A DNA stretch of 8,193 bases from JAAHGY01 sp051439365 (GTDB lineage Bacteria > Cyanobacteriota > Cyanobacteriia > CAKZMO01). Position numbers and translations under genes: made by a program. Positions 1 through 6,479 of the stretch are shown in pieces. Location: contig JBFRWC010000511.1 of NCBI GenBank assembly GCA_051439365.1, forward strand, positions 1 to 8,193, read 5' to 3'. The notes under the pieces are model-generated. The model saw nothing but the letters and a program-made list of their open reading frames with translations, made no database searches and had not been told where the DNA came from. Numbering within the stretch: position 1 is the first letter of the stretch; every line of letters begins with the position of its first letter.

Positions 1-3000
1 AAATTCGGTGGCGGCATGGCCCACGGTGACGGCTTGCATGGGGAAGGCATCCAGTTGTCCGGTTTCCACGGGGGCAAAGAAGTCCGCAATGCAAAGACGA
101 CGGAGCGATCGCTGCCGTGGGAACTTAAATCTAGCTGCAGGTTCGGCTCCATCTAGTCCCGACTCTACTACCGTTGGCGGGTAAATCAGCACCGTATTCC
201 CTTCAGCCTGACAGGGGAAGTAGCCGTACACGGCTTGGGGATGCAGCAGGTTTTCCTCTAGGATTCGCTGCTTCCAGGTTTCTAGAACCGGATAGACTTT
301 TTCCTCCAGGAAGGCATCGTATTCCTCGCGGGATTGTTCCTTGGGCTTACGGAACTGCCACTGTCCCGCAATCAATGCCTGCATGTCGAGGTAACCAAAC
401 AGTTCCTCCATGGGAATATCGTCGGGACCAAGGATTTGGCTACCCCAGAAAGGTGGCGTGGGTCGGGGAATGTCAAACGGTACCGCCTCAGACCGTTCTG
501 TGCTTTCCTCCACTGGCTCGGCTTTAGCCTTCTTCTCCGCCACGGCTGCACCATTTTGGCTGCCGTTCTGGCTGCCGTTCTGACTGCCATTCTGGTCCGC
601 CTCATCCAAAAATCCTTTGAGATCGTCCCAGTTTTCACCGTTTTTGGCAGGCATGAGCTTATCCATAAAGTGGAGGTCGGCAAAGGCATCCCTACCGTAA
701 ATCACCTGACCGTTGTAGACTTGCTGGCAATCCTCCCGCACAAACTTGGGCGTGAGGGCGGCACCACCGAGAATGACGGGAACAGTAATGCCGCGCTCGT
801 TGAACACCTCCAGGTTTTCCTTCATAAACGCGGTGGATTTCACCAGCAGCCCACTCATGGCAATGCAGTCCACCTGATGCTCATTGTAGGCATCAATGAT
901 GTTATCCACGGGCTGCTTGATGCCCAGGTTAATCACCTTGTAACCATTGTTGGAGAGGATGATATCCACCAGGTTCTTGCCGATATCATGGACATCTCCC
1001 TTTACCGTAGCAATCAGGAATTTACCCTTAGCAGAATTCTCTCCCTCTTCTTTTTCCATGTATGGCTCCAAATAGGCCACCGCTGCCTTCATGGTTTCAG
1101 CCGACTGCAACACGAAGGGCAACTGCATCTGGCCGGAGCCGAAGAGTTCGCCCACCACTTTCATGCCATCCAGCAGGAAGGTGTTGATAATGTCGAGGGG
1201 AGGATACTTGTCCATCGCCAGTTTGAGGGCATCTTCCAGACCCAGCCGTTCCCCATCAATGATGTGCTGCTTCAGCCGATCTTCCAAGGGCAGGTCAGCC
1301 ACGGCAGAGCGATCGCGCTTTGTACTTACCCCTTCAAACAGGGTCGTTAGGGTTGTGAGCGGGTCATAGGTGCAGCGATCGCCCTCAAATTCCCGCCGAT
1401 CATAAATCAGGTCTTGGCACACCTTCTGGTGTTCAGCCTCAATCTTAGCCAAAGGCAAAATCTTGGCCGCGCTGACGATCGCCCCATCCATGCCCACTTG
1501 CATCGCTTCGTGGAGGAACATAGAGTTCAGCACGACCCGTGCCGCGGGGTTGAGGCCGAAGGAGACATTGGACACGCCCAATAGAATATGACAGCCAGGA
1601 AGATTATCCCGAATCTGCCGAATGGCTTCGATGGTTTCTTGGCCGTTTACCCGGTCCTCTTCAATCCCGGTGGAAATGGGTAGAGCCAGGGGATCGTAGA
1701 AGATTTCGTGGGGGGGAATGCCGTATTCAAGGATGTCGCGGTAAGCGCGTTGGGCGATCGCAAACTTCTTCTCGGCAGTCCGGGCCATCCCATCTTCGTC
1801 GATGGTTCCTACGACGATACCTGCACCGTAGGTCTTGGCCAATTCCAGCACCTTGAAGAAGCGCTCATCTCCATCTTCGTAGTTGGTGGAGTTAAGGATG
1901 CACTTACCGCCAGCTACCTTGAGGCCAGCTTCCATCTTCTGCCACTCGGTGGAGTCCAGCATCAGCGGCAGCGTAGAGTTGGTGACCACACGGGACACCA
2001 GTTCGTGCATGTCCCGGACTCCGTCCCGACCGACGTAATCTACGTTCACGTCGAGGACATGGGCACCTTGCTTAATTTGAGCTTTCGCCAAAGACACCAA
2101 CCCATCCCAGTCTTCCTCATTGAGTAAGTCCCGGCACTTTTTGGAACCGCTGGCATTCAATCGTTCCCCAATAATCAAGAAGGAGTTGTCTTGGTCATAG
2201 GGTTGGGCACTGTAAATAGAGGCCGCCGATGGGGTGTAATTTAATAGAGGCCGGACAGCGTCGGAGGTCTCCGCTAGTTCCGGTTCCCATGCAGGGCGGC
2301 GCACCGATCGCTCTTTTGGTTTCAACTCTTGGGCAATCTCAGCTAGTTGCTGAATGTGGTCGGGACGGGTCCCACAACAGCCACCGATCACCTGCACACC
2401 CAAATCTTCCACAAAGTTCATCAGGGCCATGCGCAGTTCCATCGGGGTCAGCTTGTAGTGGGCATGACCGCCCACGTTTTCCGGGATACCTGCGTTGGGA
2501 ATACAGGAAATCACGAAGGGAGAGTTCGCCGACAGATAGCGAATGTGCTCCGCCATCCGGTCAGGACCAGTGGCGCAGTTGAGCCCTAATACATCGATGG
2601 GGTAGGGTTCCAAAATCGTTAACATTGCGGCTACGTCAGATCCCACGAGCATCGTGCCCGTGGTTTCCATCGTCACTGAGACCATCAGCGGTCGCCGTTC
2701 GCCCTTCTTGGCGAACACCTCTTCAATGGCATTCATCGCCGCCTTAATTTGCAACACATCCTGGCAGGTTTCCACCAGGAACAGATCCACGCCACCGTCA
2801 TAAAGCCCTTCTGCCTGCTCCACGTAGGTGGCTTTCATCTCGTCATATTTAATATGGCCGAGGGTAGGCAATTTCGTCGTTGGTCCCATCGACCCTGCCA
2901 CGAACCGGGGCTTGTCTGGGGTGGAGAATTCAGCTGTCACTGCTTTCGCCAACTCTGCGGCTCTGCGGTTGAGGTCGTAGGCCTGATCCGCTAAATCGTA

Positions 3001-3258
3001 TTCTGCCAGCACTAGGGAGGTGGCCCCAAAGGTGTCAGTCTCGATCACATCGGCACCGGATGCCAGAAAATCGTGGTGAACCTTACGGACAGCATCGGGT
3101 TTTGTTTCAATCAGGTACTCATTACAGCCCTCATAATCGGGTCCACCAAAGTCGGCAGCGGTGAGGTCTTGTGCCTGGAGGGAGGTGCCCATCGCCCCAT
3201 CAAACACAAGGACGGGGTGGTCAGGACTGTGAAGTCTTTGCAAAAAAGCATTGGTCAT
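1..3258 (-). CDS. metH: Cobalamin-dependent methionine synthase MetH (3' end cut off by window)
   Basis: Cytosolic enzyme that moves a methyl group from 5-methyltetrahydrofolate to homocysteine through enzyme-bound cobalamin, giving methionine and tetrahydrofolate. I read 1086 codons without a stop. Residues 1 to about 310 are the homocysteine domain; its zinc-ligand cysteines are Cys228 (in NCATGPD) and Cys294-Cys295 (in GGCCGT). The pterin domain begins near 350, with IGERLNASG and DVNVDYVGRDG (403 onward). The cap and B12-binding domains follow, with GDVHDIGKNLV, whose His757 matches the cobalt-ligating His759 of E. coli. A low-complexity linker (887-926) leads to the reactivation domain, with YGYFPCQAEGN at 1011 onward. 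The family is about 1180-1230 residues, so roughly 100 are missing off the left edge. The start is the first ATG after an in-frame stop at 3316-3318; an in-frame GTG at 3276 is the alternative, and neither has a clear ribosome site. No cobalamin-riboswitch box is visible upstream. Confidence 0.97.
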   Translation of the reverse strand, partial: MTNAFLQRLHSPDHPVLVFDGAMGTSLQAQDLTAADFGGPDYEGCNEYLIETKPDAVRKVHHDFLASGADVIETDTFGATSLVLAEYDLADQAYDLNRRAAELAKAVTAEFSTPDKPRFVAGSMGPTTKLPTLGHIKYDEMKATYVEQAEGLYDGGVDLFLVETCQDVLQIKAAMNAIEEVFAKKGERRPLMVSVTMETTGTMLVGSDVAAMLTILEPYPIDVLGLNCATGPDRMAEHIRYLSANSPFVISCIPNAGIPENVGGHAHYKLTPMELRMALMNFVEDLGVQVIGGCCGTRPDHIQQLAEIAQELKPKERSVRRPAWEPELAETSDAVRPLLNYTPSAASIYSAQPYDQDNSFLIIGERLNASGSKKCRDLLNEEDWDGLVSLAKAQIKQGAHVLDVNVDYVGRDGVRDMHELVSRVVTNSTLPLMLDSTEWQKMEAGLKVAGGKCILNSTNYEDGDERFFKVLELAKTYGAGIVVGTIDEDGMARTAEKKFAIAQRAYRDILEYGIPPHEIFYDPLALPISTGIEEDRVNGQETIEAIRQIRDNLPGCHILLGVSNVSFGLNPAARVVLNSMFLHEAMQVGMDGAIVSAAKILPLAKIEAEHQKVCQDLIYDRREFEGDRCTYDPLTTLTTLFEGVSTKRDRSAVADLPLEDRLKQHIIDGERLGLEDALKLAMDKYPPLDIINTFLLDGMKVVGELFGSGQMQLPFVLQSAETMKAAVAYLEPYMEKEEGENSAKGKFLIATVKGDVHDIGKNLVDIILSNNGYKVINLGIKQPVDNIIDAYNEHQVDCIAMSGLLVKSTAFMKENLEVFNERGITVPVILGGAALTPKFVREDCQQVYNGQVIYGRDAFADLHFMDKLMPAKNGENWDDLKGFLDEADQNGSQNGSQNGSQNGAAVAEKKAKAEPVEESTERSEAVPFDIPRPTPPFWGSQILGPDDIPMEELFGYLDMQALIAGQWQFRKPKEQSREEYDAFLEEKVYPVLETWKQRILEENLLHPQAVYGYFPCQAEGNTVLIYPPTVVESGLDGAEPAARFKFPRQRSLRRLCIADFFAPVETGQLDAFPMQAVTVGHAATEF
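550..594 (-). repeat. 12-bp tandem repeat encoding QNGS units within metH
   Basis: A 12-bp unit (plus strand gttctggctgcc, with small variants) is repeated about 3.75 times in frame. In MetH it encodes QNGS-QNGS-QNGS-QNG at residues 889-903. The units differ at only a few bases, so the array looks like recent slippage or unequal exchange. It lies in the linker between the B12-binding domain and the reactivation domain, followed by a Lys/Glu/Ala-rich stretch. Because the unit is a multiple of three, copy-number changes would alter linker length without breaking the frame. Confidence 0.9.
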
Positions 3259-3329
3259 GATGGCAACACGGTTCACTACTGAGATCGTCTGGTGATGAAT
3301 TCCCTGAGCGGTAAGTTAAGAATCCACCT

Positions 3330-3515
3330 TCACATTTGTTTATTGTACTGGTTCATTCTACCGACGATCGGGGACTGGGGCGAGGCGATCGCTCTAGTCC
3401 CCTGAAGTTGTTGCTCGATCCAAACGAAAAATTCCTCTTGCTGTCCACCCGTTTTGTCCTCAAGACAGCCAACGATACTTAGGGGTTTCCACAGATGAGA
3501 ACGTATAAATTTCAC
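3330..3515 (-). CDS. Doubtful 61-codon ORF in the metH upstream region
   Basis: A GTG-started ORF in the same direction as metH, ending 71 bp before the metH start. I recognise no family. The product is mixed hydrophilic, with one cysteine and a segment reading EEFFVWIEQQLQG. It has no visible ribosome-binding site, and it runs through the hairpin and HIP1 site at 3370-3402, whose palindromic DNA alone could explain part of the peptide. It could be an upstream ORF, the remnant of a longer gene, or chance. Listed because nothing else accounts for this stretch. Confidence 0.2.
   Translation of the reverse strand: MKFIRSHLWKPLSIVGCLEDKTGGQQEEFFVWIEQQLQGTRAIASPQSPIVGRMNQYNKQM
3370..3402 (-). other. 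Hairpin in the metH leader enclosing a HIP1 site
   Basis: GGGGACT at 3370-3376 pairs with AGTCCCC at 3396-3402. The 19-nt loop contains the self-complementary octamer GCGATCGC (3385-3392). It lies about 110 nt upstream of the metH start, so it would be in the metH 5' UTR if transcription begins further upstream. Neither strand has a T-run after it, so it does not look like an intrinsic terminator. Its function is unknown. Confidence 0.5.
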
Positions 3516-3732
3516 AAATCAAATCTATAGGTAATATATTTCAGTACAGGAAGAATATTCATATTATTTACGGTTCTTAAAAAAGTAAATCTTTGTGTTT
3601 TTTAGAGGGGAATCTCGTGATACAAACCATTGCGTGAATCCCTCAAATATGTAGTTCCTTAAACCTAAGGATGATTGGCTAGGGTAAAAGCTGCTGGGTA
3701 AAAAAACAACTTTTCTGGGCGGCATCGATGGC

Positions 3733-3738
3733 TATAAT
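3733..3738 (+). promoter_or_regulatory. Possible promoter -10 box (TATAAT)
   Basis: A perfect TATAAT hexamer, followed 10 nt later by a purine-rich AAAGGAG at 3749-3755 that could be a ribosome site. No good -35 hexamer lies at the usual distance (TTTTCT at 3711-3716 is a poor match). It could drive a plus-strand transcript reaching the small ORFs at 3769 and 4018. A single hexamer in AT-rich DNA is weak evidence. Confidence 0.3.
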
Positions 3739-3768
3739 CCTCTTCCTGAAAGGAGTTAGGCGATCGCA

Positions 3769-4005
3769 TTGATCTCTGCTGCTTTTATACACCTAGACCA
3801 ATGGGGGAAAATTCTGATGCAAGAGACTAGGATCTATGGTGGAAAGATCGCTCATATTTTTCCCATTGCTTCTTTAAGCTTTAAGAAGTTGATGAATAAT
3901 TATTTCTTGTTAGGAATGGTTGCTTTTGCTACATTCAATGTCGATTTCAAAATGCTATGTTACATTAGATTCCTTAGTACTTGCGTCTACCATCATTCTC
4001 AATAA
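3769..4005 (+). CDS. Doubtful 78-codon ORF, unknown
   Basis: A TTG-started ORF preceded by AAAGGAG at 3749-3755, a long spacing of 13 nt, and by a TATAAT box. It ends 12 nt before the GTG of the next small ORF, an operon-like spacing. I recognise no family. The C-terminal half is rich in Phe, Leu, Met and Tyr (a hydrophobic run near residues 45-56), which AT-rich noncoding DNA often produces. The signal upstream is more persuasive than the protein itself. It may be a leader ORF, a decayed gene or chance. Confidence 0.22.
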   Translation: MISAAFIHLDQWGKILMQETRIYGGKIAHIFPIASLSFKKLMNNYFLLGMVAFATFNVDFKMLCYIRFLSTCVYHHSQ

Positions 4006-4017
4006 TAGAGCTGTGCC

Positions 4018-4218
4018 GTGAAAAATCCTGAAATCCTCTGGCGAATTTTCGTCCAAATTGAAAACCACAAAAACGTATCTCCTTTGTTCAAGCGATTAGA
4101 AGTGTCAGCCACCTCCTACTGGGATGCGCTCAATGCGATTGAAGCTGATCTCGAAGGCTTTATGCAGCACGGTGACCCCTCGATTCTGGCAGTCCACCGA
4201 GTTCCACTAGCTGGTTAG
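4018..4218 (+). CDS. Small hypothetical protein, 66 aa
   Basis: I do not recognise the family, but the sequence looks coding. The composition is that of a soluble globular protein, with an amphipathic pattern and a likely helix (YWDALNAIEADLEGFMQ, about 39-55) after a basic LFKRLEVSATS segment. The start is GTG; an in-frame TAG at 4006-4008 rules out longer versions, and the next in-frame candidate is a TTG well inside. No strong ribosome site precedes it. There is no signal peptide, membrane span or cysteine pair. The gene is convergent with the ABC exporter, whose stop lies 90 bp downstream, so it is probably separate from it. It could be a conserved small cyanobacterial protein or a phage-derived remnant. 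Confidence 0.55.
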   Translation: MKNPEILWRIFVQIENHKNVSPLFKRLEVSATSYWDALNAIEADLEGFMQHGDPSILAVHRVPLAG

Positions 4219-4245
4219 GTCTCTGGGTTAATCTGTGGGGAGTTC

Positions 4246-4267
4246 AGAGTTCTGGGTTTTGAACTTT
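4246..4267. terminator. Weak hairpin between convergent genes
   Basis: AGAGTTC (4246-4252) pairs with GAACTTT (4261-4267) around an 8-nt loop, giving 7 bp with one G-T pair. It sits 28 bp after the stop of the 66-aa ORF and 42 bp from the stop of the ABC gene, where a bidirectional terminator would be expected. No uridine run follows on either strand, so a terminator role is only suggested by position. Confidence 0.25.
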
Positions 4268-4269
4268 GA

Positions 4270-4283
4270 GTTGCGATCGCAAC
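4270..4283. repeat. Extended HIP1 palindrome (14 bp)
   Basis: GTTGCGATCGCAAC is a perfect 14-bp palindrome built on the HIP1 octamer GCGATCGC. It lies in the gap between the convergent 66-aa ORF and the ABC exporter gene. A second perfect palindrome, TCACTAGTGA, follows at 4288-4297, next to the ABC stop codon. Confidence 0.8.
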
Positions 4284-4308
4284 AGGTTCACTAGTGATCA
4301 CAGTGATA

Positions 4309-6147
4309 TTAGTCAGTGCCCTGATAGCTTGATGCTTGCATTTCAAACATGCGCTTGTATAGCCCCTGTTGACGCATTAGTTCGTCGTGGGTTCCCGTTT
4401 CTGTGATTTGTCCACGTTCCAGGACAACGATCCGATCAGCCATCCTTACCGTGGAAAAGCGATGACTCACCAGAAACGTCATTCTACCACGGGTGAGCTG
4501 GCGAAAGCGCTGAAATAGATCGTACTCGGCGATCGCGTCCACCGCCGCTGTGGGCTCATCGAGAATCAAAACCTGGGCATTACTCATAAAGGCACGTGCC
4601 AGCCCGATCTTTTGCCACTGGCCACCAGACAAATCCACGCCCCCCGAAAACATTTTTCCCAGAACTGTCTTGTATCCCTTTTCTAGTCCGCCTACAACCT
4701 CCGCTGCCCCTGCATCCATGGCCGCCTGATGAATCAGTTGCTCGTCGTCCCGCTGGTCAAGATTGCCAAAGCCAATGTTGTCTTCCACATTGAGAGCGTA
4801 GCGGGCAAAGTCTTGAAACAACACGCCAATATTGCGCCGTAGGTCACCTAACTCAAACTCTGGTAGCGGAGTGCCATCGATGGTGATGGAGCCATGGTTG
4901 ATATCGTACAGACGGCTGATCAGCTTTAACAGAGTGGTTTTGCCGGACCCATTCAGGCCCACCAGAGCAATGCATTCTCCAGGTTGAACTACAAGATTAA
5001 TCTGCTCCAGGGTTGGGTGAGGAGCGCCGGGGTAGGTAAACGAGACATCCCGCAGAGTCAGCCCCGTCTTCATCGGGCTGGGAAATGGCTGGGACCGGGG
5101 CAAGTTATAAACGGTGGGTTGTAGGTCCAGAAATTCAAAATACTGAGAGACGTAGAGGTTGTACTCGTAGATACGGGCAATGGAACTGAGGGTAGCAGTA
5201 ATGGTTCCCTGGGCTTGTTGAAATGCACCTGCATATAAGGTGAGGTCCCCGATGGTGACCAGTCCCCGCAGTGCTTGCCACAGTACCAGACCATAGGCTC
5301 CGTAAAATCCGGCTGACGCTAGGATATCAATGAAGAGTTGGGCGATCGCCTGCCGCCCTGCCAGTTGCCGCGATTCATCATTAAATTCCCGGCGAATGTC
5401 ACGGTACTGATTTACCAAATACTGACCCAAGTTAAATAGCCGCACTTCCTTGACGTACTTCACCTCTGTCAACACTTCCCCAAAATAATCCGCTAAGCGA
5501 CGGGAGGGAGTTTGGCGACGGTTCATCCTCAAACGACGGTGGGAATAGCGAATACCCACGCCAAAAGTGGGCAACGTACTCAGCACCAGCAGTACCATCA
5601 CCCACGGATTGAACCGCAACAGCAGGGTCAGTAACCCCCCGAATCGAGTCAGTTGGCCCAGCAGACTGAGCAACAGCCGCACCACCCGCATGGGATACTG
5701 GCTGCCACTTTGTTGCGCCCGATTGAGAATGTCGTGAAATTCCGATGATTCATAATGGGCTAAGTCAAGCCGCATTGCTTGTCGGAGCAAGCACAAGTTG
5801 GCGTGCAGTAGAAAGGTGTCGTCTACCACCCGCGAGACATAATTGTTGGCCTGATCTAATAAGCTGCCTAGCACTTTGATCCCTAAGCCAGCTCCCACCA
5901 ACCCTAAAAGTTGAGGGGTGAAGGTCGTAACTGCACCCTCTTGGATTAAGGTCACCACTTGATCCACAATTAACTTACTCACGTAGAGCTGAGCTACTGG
6001 AACTAGGGCATTAACCAAAGTTAGGGCAACGCTAAGACTCAGCCAGCAAGGGGAGGCGTTCCATACCAGTGCTAAGAGTCTGGGAGTGTTACCCAGGAGC
6101 TCGGCAAAGCGGATATTACGGTTACGAACAGAATGGGAAGAGGTCAC
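4309..6147 (-). CDS. ABC exporter half-transporter (fused permease and ATPase)
   Basis: An inner-membrane ABC exporter of 612 residues, the usual size of a half-transporter that works as a dimer. The membrane domain (about 1-340) has hydrophobic segments near 34-60, 78-97, 155-178, 181-200, 268-292 and 300-320. The ATPase (about 362-605) has an A-loop Tyr372, Walker A GLNGSGKT (397-404), Q-loop Gln445, signature LSGGQ (506-510), Walker B VLILDE (526-531), a D-loop with Asp537 and H-loop His562, so it should be active. The substrate cannot be read from the sequence, and no peptidase domain or accessory protein gene lies next to it. The start is GTG; an in-frame TAA 21 bp upstream leaves no earlier option, and no ribosome site is evident. 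It is divergent from the glycosyltransferase gene. Lipid, peptide or drug export are all possible. Confidence 0.93.
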   Translation of the reverse strand: MTSSHSVRNRNIRFAELLGNTPRLLALVWNASPCWLSLSVALTLVNALVPVAQLYVSKLIVDQVVTLIQEGAVTTFTPQLLGLVGAGLGIKVLGSLLDQANNYVSRVVDDTFLLHANLCLLRQAMRLDLAHYESSEFHDILNRAQQSGSQYPMRVVRLLLSLLGQLTRFGGLLTLLLRFNPWVMVLLVLSTLPTFGVGIRYSHRRLRMNRRQTPSRRLADYFGEVLTEVKYVKEVRLFNLGQYLVNQYRDIRREFNDESRQLAGRQAIAQLFIDILASAGFYGAYGLVLWQALRGLVTIGDLTLYAGAFQQAQGTITATLSSIARIYEYNLYVSQYFEFLDLQPTVYNLPRSQPFPSPMKTGLTLRDVSFTYPGAPHPTLEQINLVVQPGECIALVGLNGSGKTTLLKLISRLYDINHGSITIDGTPLPEFELGDLRRNIGVLFQDFARYALNVEDNIGFGNLDQRDDEQLIHQAAMDAGAAEVVGGLEKGYKTVLGKMFSGGVDLSGGQWQKIGLARAFMSNAQVLILDEPTAAVDAIAEYDLFQRFRQLTRGRMTFLVSHRFSTVRMADRIVVLERGQITETGTHDELMRQQGLYKRMFEMQASSYQGTD

Positions 6148-6214
6148 AGGTTTGGGGTAAGAGCGAAGTTAGGCCAGTATCTATCCTAACCTCCTTCCAA
6201 TTGCTTTTCTGTCC

Positions 6215-6240
6215 TAGATGTCTGCCGTTTGAGACATCTA
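6215..6240. repeat. Perfect 9-bp inverted repeat (hairpin)
   Basis: TAGATGTCT at 6215-6223 pairs perfectly with AGACATCTA at 6232-6240 around an 8-nt loop. The plus strand continues with only three T residues, so it is a poor terminator. It lies about 70 bp upstream of the ABC start and could be an operator, a leader hairpin or the end of a decayed element. Confidence 0.6.
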
Positions 6241-6248
6241 TTTAAGGA

Positions 6249-6269
6249 TGAGGCTTCAATGATGCCTCA
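6249..6269. repeat. Second hairpin, 6-bp stem
   Basis: TGAGGC at 6249-6254 pairs with GCCTCA at 6264-6269 around a 9-nt loop. It follows the previous hairpin by 8 nt, so the two stems would stack as a tandem pair if transcribed. Function is unknown. Confidence 0.45.
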
Positions 6270-6291
6270 ACTCCTAGTGGCAACTTGTTAG

Positions 6292-6319
6292 GGTGTCGTT
6301 AGCACCAGCGTAACGCACC
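6292..6319. repeat. Degenerate cyanobacterial palindromic repeat (REP-like)
   Basis: GGTG-T-CGTTA at 6292-6301 pairs with TAACG-CACC at 6311-6319, a 9-bp stem with one bulged T and a 9-nt loop. The arms match, from memory, the common interspersed palindrome seen in many cyanobacterial genomes in which GGTGCGTTA faces TAACGCACC. Outer arms TGGCAA (6278-6283) and TTGCCA (6331-6336) could extend the structure. The bulge suggests a decayed copy. The family assignment is recalled, not searched. Confidence 0.5.
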
Positions 6320-6479
6320 GAGCATGGTCGTTTGCCAGCTTTTTAAGCCCTATTCCCAAAGTTTCCTCAAGGCTTTACCACAAGTCTTTTAGTCTTAGGT
6401 TCACCTCATACTCTAGTTCTTCACTCAGCTTACGATAAGGAAGTCGTCTCGTGTTGGCTTTTCCTGCCCTGAAAATATT

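Larger units (their letters stand above)
3259..4017. other. AT-rich intergenic region between metH and the small ORF at 4018
   Basis: About 760 bases with no convincing gene, visibly richer in A and T than its flanks, especially 3505-3620. It holds the leader hairpin at 3370-3402, a perfect 6-bp stem TCCTTA/TAAGGA with an AACC loop at 3656-3671, an inverted repeat ATTTAC/GTAAAT at 3566-3590, a HIP1 site at 3760-3767, and a TATAAT box at 3733-3738. No tRNA, transposase remnant or recognised riboswitch is visible. On the minus strand TATAGAT (complement of 3522-3528) is a possible metH -10 box, but I see no good -35. Confidence 0.6.
6148..6479. other. Divergent intergenic region with clustered hairpins
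   Basis: This gap separates the divergent ABC exporter and glycosyltransferase genes, so it must hold both promoters, but I cannot place either with confidence. It contains three hairpins between 6215 and 6319, listed separately. A purine-rich AAGGAGG on the minus strand near 6190-6198 has no ATG, GTG or TTG at a usable distance and is not in position for the ABC gene. From 6320 to 6479 I see nothing recognisable beyond AAGGAAG at 6437-6443, which is followed by an out-of-frame GTG. Confidence 0.6.

Noticed and set aside
334..1350. Long plus-strand open frame of 338 codons
   Set aside because: It lies antisense to conserved MetH sequence. Its protein has no family resemblance, and the opposite strand carries unmistakable motifs such as GDVHDIGKNLV.
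1708..2127. Plus-strand open frame of 139 codons
   Set aside because: Antisense shadow of the conserved MetH pterin-binding region, which reads cleanly on the minus strand.
3566..3590. Inverted repeat ATTTAC/GTAAAT followed by T-rich DNA, possible terminator
   Set aside because: The stem is all AT except one pair, the loop is 13 nt, the T-run starts several bases after the stem, and no gene on the plus strand ends upstream of it.
6190..6198. Strong Shine-Dalgarno-like AAGGAGG on the minus strand upstream of the ABC gene
   Set aside because: No ATG, GTG or TTG lies at a workable distance, and an in-frame TAA separates it from the ABC reading frame.
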